Below are positions 23,640 to 36,094 of a stretch of DNA of 64,000 nt, in pieces (within the stretch, counting starts at the first letter, position 1; every line of letters begins with the position of its first letter). The stretch is taken from assembly GCF_004798865.1 (NCBI RefSeq), contig NW_025336598.1:10109908-10173907 (forward strand), written 5' to 3'. Source of the DNA: Varanus komodoensis. Taxonomy: Eukaryota > Chordata > Lepidosauria > Squamata > Varanidae. The position numbers and the translations under genes were made by a program. Under the pieces are notes generated by a model. The model saw nothing but the letters and a program-made list of their open reading frames with translations, had not been told where the DNA came from and did not search any database.

Positions 23640-24330
23640 GTTTTTAAAAAGTTACAGATCTATATGATTATGCTTTTCATTTCCATACCACTCCACAGCT
23701 GAAGCTCTCTGGGTGGTTTACACAATTTGAATGACAAATGATAAAAATATAAGAAATCTCTCAAGAAAAATCAGCAAAGATATTAAAAAGTTCTCAATAG
23801 CTAAAAACAGATGATAAAAAGAAGCAATACAAAGGATGATAGAAAGAGTGACTCGGCAAACACCTGGTAATCCCCTTCAGGTCCCTGGGTGGCCAAGTAA
23901 GCCTCAGAAAAGAGGGCCATCTTAGTGTGGCACAAAAAAAGATGGCAGATTGGCACCAGCCAGACTGCCATGGAGAGGTTATTCCACAAACGGGGGGCCA
24001 CCAGTGACAAAGGCCTCCCCTTAGTTGGCACTTCCCACACTTCCTCAGAGTTGACTCTCAGAGAAAGAACATAGGAGTTGAGTGTAGTGTCTGACAGATT
24101 GTAGTTGGAAGAGGCGCTCTCACAGGTATTGGGCCCTAAACTGTATAGGGATTTATAGGTTAATACCAGCATCTTGAACTGGGACAGGAAATGTACAGCC
24201 AGACAATGCAAGCAGGCAAAAACTGGCCTCATATGTTTGCACCAGCTGCAAGGGGAGCTCTACGTAGAGTGTATCGCAGTAATCTAACGTAGAGATTACC
24301 AGAGCACAGACTACTGTGCGACATATACCT
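23640..24330 (-). mobile_element. CR1/L2-group LINE, C-terminal ORF part and 3' end, decayed
   Basis: The minus-strand frame at 23801-24232 carries QFKMLVLTYKSLYSLGPNT and LSLVAPRLWNNLSMAVWLV, the diverged equivalents of QFKVLVMTYKALNGLGPGYL and AFSAVAPNLWNALPREVRL in the 63.6 kb copy. Upstream on that strand, near 24290-24240, is a piece reading like DYCDTLYVELPL. The 3' terminal box near 23690-23740 reads as antisense tccacagctgaagctctctg. Old and interrupted. Confidence 0.75.
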
Positions 24331-26454
24331 TACATTACTATATAGATCTCAACACTCTGTAGCTCAGTAAAACAAGCATAGCTTTTTACCAAAGCAGAAT
24401 AACTGATGTTCCATTCCCCAAAGAATTATATCTATGTAGGTGTACTTATTCAGTATTAGTTACAAAATCAGCAAATAACAAACAGTGAGAATTTGATTGT
24501 CACTAATAATGCAACATGAGCACTAATGCAGCTTACTTTGTGCTGTTGTAAAGAACCTCTAGTGAAACACCAACTACAGTTTTGATCACATCAAAGATCA
24601 GTCTGCAGTTTCTCATGTACCAACAACTATGAACTAATGTGCATTTATGCACCTGAAAACACTGGTAAATACTTATGTATTATGTATATAAGTGAACTAC
24701 TTATTGTATAGCAGTGAGCAAGTTAGTAAAAGAAGCAAGTCTTCAGTTCTGGAGGGAGGAAAGAAAGATTTCTGCTGGAATCCATTCTCCTGGGGAATAT
24801 CTGAAATGCTAACCTTGTAATATGCAGCTTCTTGCAACCCAGAAAATTCATATTTCATGTGTATTCATTAAAGAATTAGTTTTGTCTCATGTAACATTAA
24901 CATTTGAATTTTATTTTTTGCAAGCGCAGTTGTAAGGCACAATGAAATACGTTGTTTGATTACCTTTCCTCCGGCCCTTGCTAAATGTAACTAAACCATT
25001 TCCTCAGTGGATAATGAAGGCTAAAATATGCTGGCTTTTCAGTGTACCCCCACGCCTGTCTACTCAGATATAAGCTCTCCTTAGTAAAATAGGTCTTACT
25101 CCAAGGCAAGTGTGTCTTGTATTACAGCTAAAACAAGTACTAGGCATGCATTTCGCATGTACTATTTACCTGTGTGGGGACTGGAGGCAAACTGTTCCAT
25201 TGCTAGTATGTAGGCAGGAAAGGAAACAAGACCTTACATTTTACAGCTTACTGACAGGAAGCATCTGGGTGTGGGCTAATACCAATACATGTGGCTTATT
25301 GTACAGATGTTGTTTCACAAGCAAGCTTGCCTGGTTCCCCTCCATGCTGTGAGCAGGCGCATGAGTAAACACAGAGATGTTACATATAGAAACTAAGTCT
25401 CCAGTACTCTTCAACAGCAGCTGCTTCTGGAACTTCCCATTACTCGGGAAAGTGCAAAGACAAAAAACATGGTACAAGCCAAAGAGGTCTACCTATATTT
25501 ATAGTTTTCTTTGCTAACTCCAACATGGTTAAGATAACTTCTATTTAAAAAAGCAACTTTCCAGTTGCTCATTTCATTATATATTACAGTTCATTCATTC
25601 CCTCAGGGCTCCATTTTAGTTTCAGAAAAACCTTCGTTTGCTTTCTGTGTTGAAAAGAACGCTCAGGAGATGCGATTAGCAGTCGCTTGTTTCAGTAAAC
25701 ATTGAATGTAACATATGCCTCTCAAGCAATGTGTACCCAAACATACAATTTACAAATAATTAACATCATGTTAATTAGTCACATTAATTTATGCCACTTT
25801 GTGGAATTATTTCCTGAGAGTCTTTAGGAAGTCTGCCAGCAGTTTGAGCCAAAGAACTGTGAAAATTTGCTTGAAGTAAGTGTTGCGCTTGGCTGTGACA
25901 CACAGCTTGAACAGCAGGGCCTGGAGGCCATACAGACTGATCGAAGATGACTCTGTCTTACAGGTGGGCCATTAGCGATGCCGTACATACAGCATCCTGG
26001 CCACAAAAACTTGCGTATAAATAGCTCAATATCCCTCCACATCTGGACATACTGTGTACTAGCTTCAGAGAACTTTTTAATCTATTGCTTCCCCCAGGGC
26101 TGGTCTGCCAACCAAGTGTGAAATAGAAAGAGGGGCCTGCAGCATAGTCTTAGGGGGAAAGACTCTACAACATGTGAAATATATGTTTTTAAATGCAACC
26201 TGAATCTACGCTTTGCTTATGCTGATGGTAATATTTGATTTAAGTTTGTCCAAATCAATGTGTGGTTAAGAATGAATTTTACTTTCTCACTAATTTGCAA
26301 GTTGATACAGGCAAGCAAGGAAGAAGTTTGGTCACCTCCATAGACTGATGCTTTCAGTTAAGAGATCATTTGGGAATATTGGGAATATGTATCACACTAG
26401 TATCTCGTCCATTCTCCAGACACCTACTTGTGGGGTGCCTGGAAGTCTTTGTTC
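24331..26454. other. Intronic DNA without recognised elements
   Basis: The frames at 25110-25352, 25241-25477 and 25824-26042 show no domain I recognise and no paired splice signals. Confidence 0.5.
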
Positions 26455-26605
26455 TTACTTTACCCTTACACAAATTCTGTGAAGTAGGTTAGGAAGGAAG
26501 TGACTCCCCCAAGGTGGCCCAATGAGCGTCAAAGGTTAACAGAAATTTGAGCTGAGATTTCACCACTCCATGTTCAACTCTCTATGCAGTATACCACACA
26601 GATTT
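26455..26605 (-). mobile_element. tRNA-derived SINE, diverged
   Basis: On the plus strand: ctgtgaagtaggttaggaag, then ccaaggtggcccaatgagcg, and finally ctctatgcagtataccacac. This is the reverse complement of the SINE type at 5978-6222, with the tRNA-like head at the right-hand end. Confidence 0.6.
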
Positions 26606-26671
26606 ATGACTTTTCCTCCTAGGGGACCAGATGTAAGCTTCTGGGGTTGTACAGGTGGCTGAGGAGCAACA

Positions 26672-26790
26672 CATGATATTTATTTATTTATTTATTTAGA
26701 AAATTTCTATGCCGCCCCATTCGCCGAAGCCTTGGGGTGGCTCACAAAACATTAAAATATAATACATTAAAAATATAAAACAAATTACAA
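26672..26790 (-). mobile_element. CR1/L2-group LINE tail
   Basis: Starts with a TTTA-repeat and atgccgccccattcgccg, the reverse complement of cggcgaatggggcggcat. It continues into a short 3' UTR piece. Confidence 0.85.
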
Positions 26791-27552
26791 TATAAATGGA
26801 TGTCCCACTGTGTGAACAACAAGCCAACAATCTTGGATTTAAGTCAAGCCCCCATTAAAATCAGTGTGAAAATCAGACATGACTAAGTTAGTGGGAACTA
26901 GGGACAACTTCTTTCTCTTGGATCTATCTGTATGCCTCTAATCACATAGATTACACAGTCTTCCAACAGTGATTCAGTAATATGTAACAACATACTCCTT
27001 TTTTTGGTTATGATACCACACTCTTAGCTTGCTTTAAGAGCAAATGGAAATAATTGCTAGAACACATTAGAAGCAAGCAGAGCTCCTCAGTACAACGGAT
27101 GAGGCTCTTGCTGAGAATGACATCCGCGGCACAATTCCTGCCTTCTCCTCTGGAACACTGAAGGTGATTTACTTTATACTGGGATGTTATTATATCGTGA
27201 CTCTTCCATGCCTCTTCCAGGAGCACCTGAAGCTGTGGGGTGTATTTATTTTATAAAATTTGACAATTTAACAACATAGGGAAGAAATATAATATTACTA
27301 CAACATGGAGTGAATGATTCCTCACATTACATAGGGGGAAGAAAACTCAAACCAGGGATACTGTTTTCAGTAGCAGCCCATTCAACAGAATGTGGTCATT
27401 TCTTTGAAACTTTACAGCAGAATTTCAGATCAGTTGGATGATAAACATATACATATTTTCAAGCTTCTCTTTTTTATCTTGCTTTAAAAAATACTGACAT
27501 TGCCAATCAAATTAACACATTTATTTAATTATAATATTTATTCATGCTAAAA

Positions 27553-27815
27553 TCATGAATAAAGGAATGCGCTCCCCAGAAAGATTCGACTGGCTCCAAC
27601 ATTATATTATTTTCGGTGCCTGGTAGAAACCTTTTTATTCACCCAGCATTTTAATATTTAAATATTGTAACTATTTTTAATGGTCATGCTTAGTCACATT
27701 TTATTATGTTTGTTGTATTTGTTGTGTTTATCTATTTTTATGTTTAACTATGCTGTAAGCTATCCTGAGATGTTTGTTAAGGACGGGGTAAAATACTGTA
27801 AATAAATTAATTATG
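27553..27815 (+). mobile_element. CR1/L2-group LINE, last codons and 3' UTR
   Basis: Begins with coding sequence reading ALPRKIRLAPTLYYFRCLVE and then TFLFTQHFNI, parallel to NALPREVRLAPSLFVFRRQA in the 63.9 kb element. It ends with agctatcctgagatgtttgt, ggacggggtaaaatact and aaataaattaatta. Confidence 0.8.
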
Positions 27816-27889
27816 GTGGACTGTTGCCAGCTAGCTGAAACTCTCATGGAATTAAGCAATCAATGGATTTAAGGCATTCAGAACTGTAA

Positions 27890-28330
27890 AACAATAACAC
27901 CTCAAAATCTGAAGTAAATCCTCAAGGTGGACAGGCACCAAGCCATGGATGGCATCCTTATGAAATCATTACTTACTAAAAAACTTAAAAAACATGCAAC
28001 TTTCTAGCATTTTGCTGGAAATCCTTAATTAGCTGGTCAGACAAGGCAACCTTGGTAGGGAATTCCACAGGGAGGGCATGCCACAAAGAAAGCCCTGCTT
28101 GTTAAGCACTGGATCACACTGGATGGCAACAGCAGTGAGAACCATCTCACACAAAAAGCGCAGTGCCAAGGATGGGGACATGGACACATATTCTGGACTC
28201 AGCTACTTGAGGGTATAGAATAGGTATTCCTATAAAACCAGATCTCAGCCCCGCCCACCCCAAATGCTGAGTGTTCAACAACCCTCTCCCTTTAGGTTTC
28301 AAAATAACTTCATGCAGACATTTTCCCAAA
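27890..28330 (-). mobile_element. CR1/L2-group LINE C-terminal fragment, decayed
   Basis: On the minus strand it contains a stretch reading LWHALPVEFPTKVALSDQLI near 28095-28030, like the SLWNSLP-type carboxy end of the LINE. No intact frame. The limits are approximate. Confidence 0.5.
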
Positions 28331-28339
28331 ATCAGCATA

Positions 28340-31300
28340 GCCTCTTAGCAACACATCATAATGCAATCAAATGTCCCACTACATGATACTCCCCAAATCT
28401 GTAAAACTTAATTGACAGTATACAAACACAAATTAATAATAAAAAACCTCCAAAGGTATTTGAAACATTTGTTAGGAATAATGTGCACTTCTTTCAAGAT
28501 TTGGAATTTGTCTGAAACATAGCTGACAACTACTTGAATTTCATTTAAAAAGCATGATTTGACTTTTTGCACTAAATCATATTATTTAACCTGCTTGCAA
28601 CTGAAAAGAAATAGTTTGTAATTTCTATCCAGAAAACTCTCCAGAGTGCCCATAACTCAACATGCAGATGTAAACATTATAGCTAACTTAAGAATGAATC
28701 AGAAACATTCCTCAGCTGAAGAAGGGCTATTAGCCAGCCAAGCTATGTTTTGCTACAATACTCATCTATGTTAGTGTGATGTATACAAACCTCACTGCTT
28801 GGAGGGGTTTTTAAAAAAAGGTAACTAAGATAATTTTAAACAAATGCAAATGGTCAGCTTAATCCCATGTTCCTTGGGGCAGGTCATGTCCGCAGGTCAC
28901 TTCGGAGACCCTTCCCAGCCATTCCTTGTGGGACATGCCCTTTACTGTGTTCCCCCACAGGCACTGTGGAAAGCGCCATGGCAGCCGCTACTGCAATGAC
29001 CTTGTGGTGGGCACAAAGGGGCCATCCCTATGGCGGGCAAGGAGGACCCACCATGTTATTTAGTGATGCTGATTATAAAATCAAACAAACGAACCATTCT
29101 TCTGTATGCACAAGCTGTTAGGTAATTTTAACATTAGAAAAAGAAAAGATCCATGCATGCCCCACACCCATCTGGGTAACTCCCTATGAGGAGTTCTTTC
29201 CTTGCAAGAAAAGTGTGTTTGCTGCTGTTCTACACAAAAGGCGTCAATATTAGAGGGAATGGTGGGATGGGATTTAACGAAGGTATAAGGTCCTCCCAGG
29301 TTTAATAATTATTAAAGTCAGCCCATCTAGCTTGCTTACCGGCAGTGGGTGGTGGCAGGCACCAGCGAGACCAGACTGCGGCTTGCTACGTGATTTAGAA
29401 GAGGTGCCACTGTCTGGGAAACAAAACTGAAGAACAATTTCTGTACATACGTGAGCAGTATTTGGACTTGCTACACTGCAACACTTTCCAAGGCAAGACC
29501 GCACATAACGTATATTGCCTTATATACAAGAATATACCGTTGCTACTGTGTCAGTCTTTTACAGGGCAGGGCTTTGATTAAAAACCAGAATGAAGCACAT
29601 TAGAAACCTTGCTTAATAACTCACCCAGATAATCGTAGAGTGTCACCGATTAATACCTTCAGTCACAATTTCTTCAAGTACACAATAAAAAATGTTGTTA
29701 TCAACTAAGTCACTTTATAAAGGACCAAGGGTGGATCATCCATTATCTTCATCATTAAGCAAACAAGTTCATAAAAGGATCACAGTTCTTCTAATGATGG
29801 CACTCAGCACATGGTAGACAGAAAATCCTTCCCTTCAATACTGGAATTATTCTATATCTGTGGCCCTGTACAGCTACTTGAGCAAAAGGCCCAATGGACA
29901 CAGTGGGAGTTCCTCCTGAGCAAACGCACTTAGGATTGTGCAGTAGGTTACTTTATTAAATCTAATTAACAGCACAATTCTGTGTATATTGAGTCAGAAG
30001 GAAGTCCTCTTGTACTCCATGGGGCTCACTCTCAGGTAATTGCTGCCTTAGGGAACAAGCCTATGCATATTTAGACAGGAAACTCTTCTATAAATCCCAG
30101 GATTCCCCAGCAGGCCCAGGCCAACAGGGCACAGTGAAGACTTAATTACAGATGAGCATTCCAGGCACACATGTGTGACAACTTCTCACAACATCAGGCC
30201 ACTGAAATTCAAAAGCAAGTGCACAACTCCTTTGCGGCTTTGCAGGCCACACAAATACAGTCACAGCACTCGCCCTAGGGCATTAACTAATTAGCCTGGC
30301 CCAGTGAGACTGCCTGAATTAGCCAGGAAGGACATCACTGATGGATACCAGGTCACCTCTCTAAGAATCCCAGCTACTTTCTCAGATTGAACAAAGGTAT
30401 TCAAAGAAATTAGCAAATGGGAACAAACAACACTTGCAGCACTGAGTTTACACAAACAGAATGGATGCGAATGATTTTATCCTCAAAGTGCTTTACAATT
30501 TCAACAAGATGGACTTTTGAGACTTCCTTCTTTGGATCCAGGATGGAAAAGACTTTTTGCACTAAAGAAGCAATCCTGTGCTTGCTGGGGCATACTGGGA
30601 GTTGTAGGCTTTCTTCAGTCTAAACCTGCATGAGATTGAGCCATCGTAAAAGTACTACTGAATGAGAAGCAATCAATGGTGCAAAGGTGAAGGACCAGGA
30701 GGATTTGTTTGTCATCATCACTACCATGGAGCAGATCCCCAAATTATTGTAGCCTGCCTCCAGTATGGATCATGACAAATCTTCCTCCATTATTCTACTC
30801 ACTTCATTGTTCCCAGCTCTCTCTGATGAACTGCGGAGGAAGAGCTGCTCAGTTAAAAGGGTGAGGGTCAACAGCCCTGGTCACCTCACCAGTATAGGGA
30901 TCAAGCAATGGGGTGTGTGTTTGTGTTGCACTTTAGTACCACCGCTTCAGATGGCGAAAAAGCAACACCACAGATATGAGCTCACCAACAACTGGGTTAC
31001 ACAAAGAAGCAATATAACCACACCAGGTCCATTAAAGCAGCTGACTCAGACATGTCTCATTAGTCTGTCTTTCTCCCAGATGGCCATTGGCTCAACTACC
31101 AGCTTGCCTCCAGACTGGCAGCCCCAGTAGCTCTGCTATTGTACAAGATGTTGTTGGCACCATTAATATTCTCATTAAAGTTCAAATCAACTCAAAGCAA
31201 AATCAGTAGCGAGAAGATCGGAGAAGATTCTCAACATGGAAACCATCCTGGGGACGGTCACTGCTTTTCTGAAGAAAATTCTACAAATGCATCCTTTTAT

Positions 31301-31454
31301 TCCTCTTAATTACTCATTAAATGTCTGTCCTGCCTCTGCTCCCACCAGCATACTTGGTGCCTCTCTGCCTTTAATCTTCCAGTGTGCCTGTGAGCCAAGT
31401 TAACTGGAGAAAAAGGCTACAAACCACGACATTTTCATGACGTGAGAACCCAGT
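28340..31454. other. Intronic DNA, no recognised gene
   Basis: Includes a GC-richer patch at 28870-29060 with several CpGs and an 84-codon frame without a known domain. It also includes a diverged dispersed repeat near 29935-30050. The frames at 30417-30623 and 30765-31130 are unrecognised. Confidence 0.45.
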
Positions 31455-31565
31455 CATGGACTGGCCCAAGGGCACCCAGGGAGCATTACAGCTGAGAGGG
31501 GATTTGAGCCTGGGTCTCCCCACTCCTAGCATGCCACTCTAGGCACTGTGGCTCACTGGCCCCCA
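31455..31565 (-). mobile_element. tRNA-derived SINE, diverged
   Basis: On the plus strand: tggcccaagggcacccaggg, then gatttgagcctgggtctccc, then actctaggcactgtggctca. This is the reverse complement of a tRNA-type SINE with box B-like ggctcaaatcccc. Confidence 0.6.
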
Positions 31566-33554
31566 CAGGCTCTGTATTCAGCCCAGCCTTTCTTCCTCTC
31601 AATTTGTTACAGTTGCTCATCATTGCTTGCAGCATAACATGCCATCACTCACAGCACTTTAACTCAGCAAGGGCCTAAGTACTCATGGCACACAGCAACA
31701 TCTAGCCGGTGTGTTGCATGTCATTCGGAAAAGCGGCTTCAAAAGGTAGTTTTAAGCCTTTTCTTGCTTGCCTTGCTTTTCTTGGCCTTTCCAATCTGTC
31801 TCCTCCTAAAGATACTTTTCATAATGAAAGGAAGGAAAGCAGGAGCAAAGGAAGTTTGTTAAACAGCTTTACAAGCTTTCCACAAAGACACTGTTGCAGG
31901 AAATTCTCTTCCCCGTTAAGTGTGTTTGGTACCTTTTGCACCAGGTAAAACTTGTTTTTAAATTCACCTTGGCATTCTGGATATTTATTCTTAACTCTAC
32001 TTCTATGAGGTCATGTTGCAGTTCTGTTTTGTAATAATTTATTTTGATTTGTTTGCTATGGTGGTTCGTTCTGAGAAAATAACCCAAGAATGTAAATGCA
32101 TGCTTCCTTGAATACATGGTTGCAGGAGATCTGGGCAAAACACGCTCAGTCAGAGATTGTTTTAGGATACCATCTCCATGGGCAATTATACACCTTGACT
32201 GTTATCCAATCTATAGTTCTTGCAGCCTTTCCTGAAATGTCATTCCTTGCCTTGCTTTACTTACTTCAGGTCTTAAAGGCAGTATAGCTAAATGTATGCC
32301 ATCCAACTATCTAAACAATTCCTTACTAGACAGATGGATAGACTCTGTTCTAGCCATTCTGTGATACCTTCACAACTTATATGAAGAGGTCTGGTGCTTT
32401 TTATTATTATGACAGTAACTTAGAGATGATTTCAAAACTTTCCTCTGGTTTTATTCCTGTTCTCTTCCCATCTTGAACTGCCAAAATATACCTCAGCCTC
32501 TGCATTATAGTGGGGTAGAAAAACTACAACGCGCAAAACAAGTTAAGGGAGATGATGCATTTCATCCTGTTACAAGGCCTAGAAAAACCTTTCAGTGCAT
32601 AGTTTGTATGCATTCCTAGGAATAATGAGGACGCTTCCTTGGCTAGTGTCAGTCAGCTTGGCTTCACTGCAGCTGATAGATCTATGCTGACTTAAACAGG
32701 CTAAGAATTTAATCCGTTGTCTGCAACCCCAGCTACAATGCCGTAGGGAGCTACACATCACCTACCTTGGCCTGCCTTTGAAAAAGTACAGAAAAACCCC
32801 ATGGTTGGCTTGGGCCATGAGTCTGAACTGGCCATGAGGGACTTAATGTAAGGATTTCTGCTTCAGTAAATAGACTACCTTTCAAGAAGCATCTCCACAC
32901 AGTGTTGCATACGCTGCCCTCAGAATTTTTGAATTTGCTATCCTTACCCAGTTGTGATGAAGGTGGAATTCGTCTTTTGCTCCCGCTGCTTTATCAGTGT
33001 TTTGTCTTAAATGGTACAGCAGCTGGAAAAATTGCTTCCACCATTACATGCATGGTGGGTGCTGGTTAAGAGATGTTGAGAGATTGTAAGAGATTCTCTG
33101 CTTATTGTTACAGGAACTAGAATAGGGCAAATACAAAGAAAAGTAACAGAGTAATTGCCTCCAGCCATCCCTTGATGGTGCAGTTCAGCTAGTAACAAGT
33201 GTGTACAATCATATACATTTGTTTACATATTTCCAAGGTTTCTGCTTCAGCATTTTGGAAGACTTTAAAATTATTGAATTAATAAATGGCTACTTCATGC
33301 GTACAGTAGTCCCAAGTGAGCACTGTGGAAGTACTGGGCTTCTGTCCAATGACAGTCCTTGAAAAGGTTTCTCAGGATTGGAAAGAACACAAACATAAAT
33401 TTAAATTACTCTCCCCTTTCTCCCTTTCACACCTGAAATTCCATCCCAGAATACCGAAACCTTCTCTCTCTCTTGAAATCTCACTTCAGAACTCATCATT
33501 GGTACAACCCCTTGGGCCTACTAAGTCTAATTATGTATCACTGGAAATGAGTGC
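31566..33554. other. Intronic DNA without recognised elements
   Basis: No domain-bearing frame, splice-flanked exon or clear repeat was recognised on either strand. Confidence 0.45.
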
Positions 33555-33755
33555 ATATTTATTTATTTATTTAAAGTTTTTATATGCCGTCCCCTTGCTA
33601 CATAGCCTTGGGACGGCTCACAAAAGTAACAAATAAAACAATTACAATTACAATTAAAACCTGGAATCACACTGGCTGCACAATTAAAATATATAAATAT
33701 TAAACATGATTAAAATACTGTTTGAATAAAAAGGTCTTGGCCTGGCGCCAAAAAA
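33555..33755 (-). mobile_element. CR1/L2-group LINE 3' end
   Basis: On the minus strand it starts tttttggcgccaggccaag (the codons for the R-Q-A-K-T block), then acctttttattcaaaca. It continues through a 3' UTR to tgagccgtcccaaggctatg, ggggacggcatataaaaac and aaataaataaataaat. Confidence 0.8.
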
Positions 33756-33869
33756 CAAATATTTACACCTATTTACCATTGCCCCTAACCCTCCACTGAG
33801 TTCTCCATTTTACACTGTAAACTCTTTAAGGTCAGGATATGCCTTTTTAATTGCTATTCTGTAAAGCAT

Positions 33870-34400
33870 CATGCATATATGAAACAATATGGCTTTCTTT
33901 TTGAAAACAAAGAGACCAACTGGATCGGATCAAAGTCCCATCAAGTCTAGCTGTCTGTTCACATAAACAGGACCTGGAACATACCTTTCCACTTGTGTTC
34001 CCCAGTAACTCACATACTGTCTGATACTGGAGGGTAATAAGTAGCCACCATGACTTAGCAGCCCCCAAAAGCCTCAATGTTTTTATCTAAACACTTTTTA
34101 AACACATCAAAATTGATGGCCATTACTACATCTTGTGGCTATCACTACATAAAGTGAATTCCAGGGTTTAACTAAGTGCTCTGTGAAGAATTACCTACAT
34201 TTTTATCTGTCCCACATTTCCCACCATTCAGTTTAATGCCTTGACTCCAACTTCTAGCATAAGAGGGAGGTGTTTTCCCTATTCCCTTTATCTACACCGT
34301 GCTGATTTTGTTCTCTTTCCATAGAACTGACTACTAAATGGATCTTTCCCTATTTTCCTCTGAAGCCCAAACAGATATAGCTGTTTTCTTGTTTGTGGCT
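33870..34400 (-). mobile_element. CR1 LINE 3' part, decayed
   Basis: The minus strand reads the familiar CR1 end. An LNGGKCGTDKN-like stretch lies near 34230 and a VKPWNSLYVVIATRCSNG-like stretch near 34175-34110. The non-coding end includes ctccagtatcagacagtatg and gatgggactttgatccgatc. The frame is broken. It is sense relative to LDB2. Limits are approximate and recognition is from memory of the reptile CR1 consensus. Confidence 0.65.
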
Positions 34401-35689
34401 CTGAACTGTTCTTAGCATTGTTAAGGAAAGCAGCATTTCACTGTTTTTATCTTGACAAAACTCCTACTGATTTTAGTGAAGGACTTAAATCCGAGCAAAT
34501 TATATGGTATCCAATTATGCTCTGATGACACATTATATGAAACACATTAAATGAAACTTAGTGCTGTAATATATGAAACGTTATATGAAAAACAAATCTA
34601 CACATTGCATGAATTTGTGTTTCTCGTTACTGGCTGCCACCAGCATGGGCATGGGGACAGTCGGCATAATACCTGCTATGGTGGATGAGTTGTGCCCATG
34701 TGCCCCATGGTATGGGTAGTGGGCTTCCAATAGGCCTGCTATTTTCAGCAGTAGTGTTGAGTTTTATTCTGTCCAGGGGACTAGTATGCCTGATGCTACT
34801 TTTCAAAGAACTGGTAGCTATTAACTATACAAGCAATTGGCAACAACCGTAGATTATTTCTTACAATTTATAGCATTTGTTTTAACAACTAAAAACAGTA
34901 CATGCACATAAAGAAGAGTCCTATGAATGTCTACTCATATGTAAGCCCTACTGAATTCAATGACTCATTTCCAGGAAAAGCTTCACCCTTTATTTCACAG
35001 TTAATATAAATCAGCATATTCCTAGCGCATTGTCCTAAAAAGTATTTCAGAGTTAACGGGAATATTTTCTAACGGAAAGAAATAGTTTCCATGACCAGAT
35101 AATATATGAGTCAAATCAAAATAAGCATTTGGAGAAACATTTCTTAGGTTTCAGAATTAGGTATCATTTTCAGTTAGAAACTAATGAGAACTGCTGTCCG
35201 CTCTGTCAAAATAATTACAGAATATTTCCAATACAACTAAACTTAGTAATGATTTCTAAGATTCATTGAAAGCAATGGAATCTTAATTAGTTGTGACTAA
35301 TGTGTTGCATTGGTTTCACTGGCAATTTATTAGGACTAGCTGAAATCTTTCAAAGGAGAACTGGTAGATTTCCCACTTATAAAGTAAATGTTAGAAGATG
35401 CTGCCTTAACCAGTGACTTCCAGATATTTTTTTAAATGTGTGATGATCCAGTTTAGGATTTTGGAGCTGAAAATCTGGCTTGAACAGAGGCTTTATCATA
35501 GTGCAAGTCCTGAAGCTGTTAGGGACATGCAGGGAATCACAGGCCTTTCTTATATCTAAACTTGCACAGGACTGCACCCTAAAGGACTGAAGAGTTGATC
35601 TGGGGGAAGGGTGTGGGAATAACTGCAATTTGTCTTGTTTTATATCCTGCTGTGTCCCAAGGGCCCTAAACAGCCAACAGCAGTTCTGA

Positions 35690-36094
35690 GTGCTATTTGA
35701 TTCTTAATTGGCTTGGAAGACATGCCTTCCAAGTTCATGGGAGAATAATTTGTTTCTTAAAACAGAGAAGAGGGTACCAAAAGAAGCATTCTTCCAGGAA
35801 GCATCCAAATAAAATATCTTCAATGGCAGTCCCATGTAGAGAGCACTACAGTAATCAGGGCTATAGGTTACCAGTGTGTGGATAACTGTGGTGAGAATCT
35901 GTTTCTCTAAGTAGCTGAAAAATCAACCTAAGCTGATAGAAGGTACTCCTAGTCACTGAGGTCACCTGTTCAACAAGCAACAACTCAGTGTCAAGGAGCA
36001 CCCCCCAATCTACAAATCTTGTCCTTTAGGGACAAGATGCATGACTCCACCCAGGACAGACTGTCTACCAGCAGCCCTCTGTCTTCAGCATATT
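35690..36094 (-). mobile_element. CR1/L2-group LINE, post-RT C-terminal segment (3' part of the 35.7-39.4 kb element)
   Basis: On the minus strand it begins at the YADD site (aatatgctgaagac, corresponding to YAED) and continues with IGGCSLTLSCCLL-type and RSTFYQLRLIFQLL segments. A segment reading TVIHTLVTYSPDYCSALYMG and then LPLK follows near 35880-35830, parallel to ETHMLVTSRLDFCNALYVGL at 63.5 kb. It is the downstream half of an old LINE interrupted by the BovB at 36095-37506. Confidence 0.75.

Noticed and set aside
25824-26042. Possible exon or processed pseudogene
   Set aside because: I could not match either strand to a known protein, and no paired splice sites were seen.
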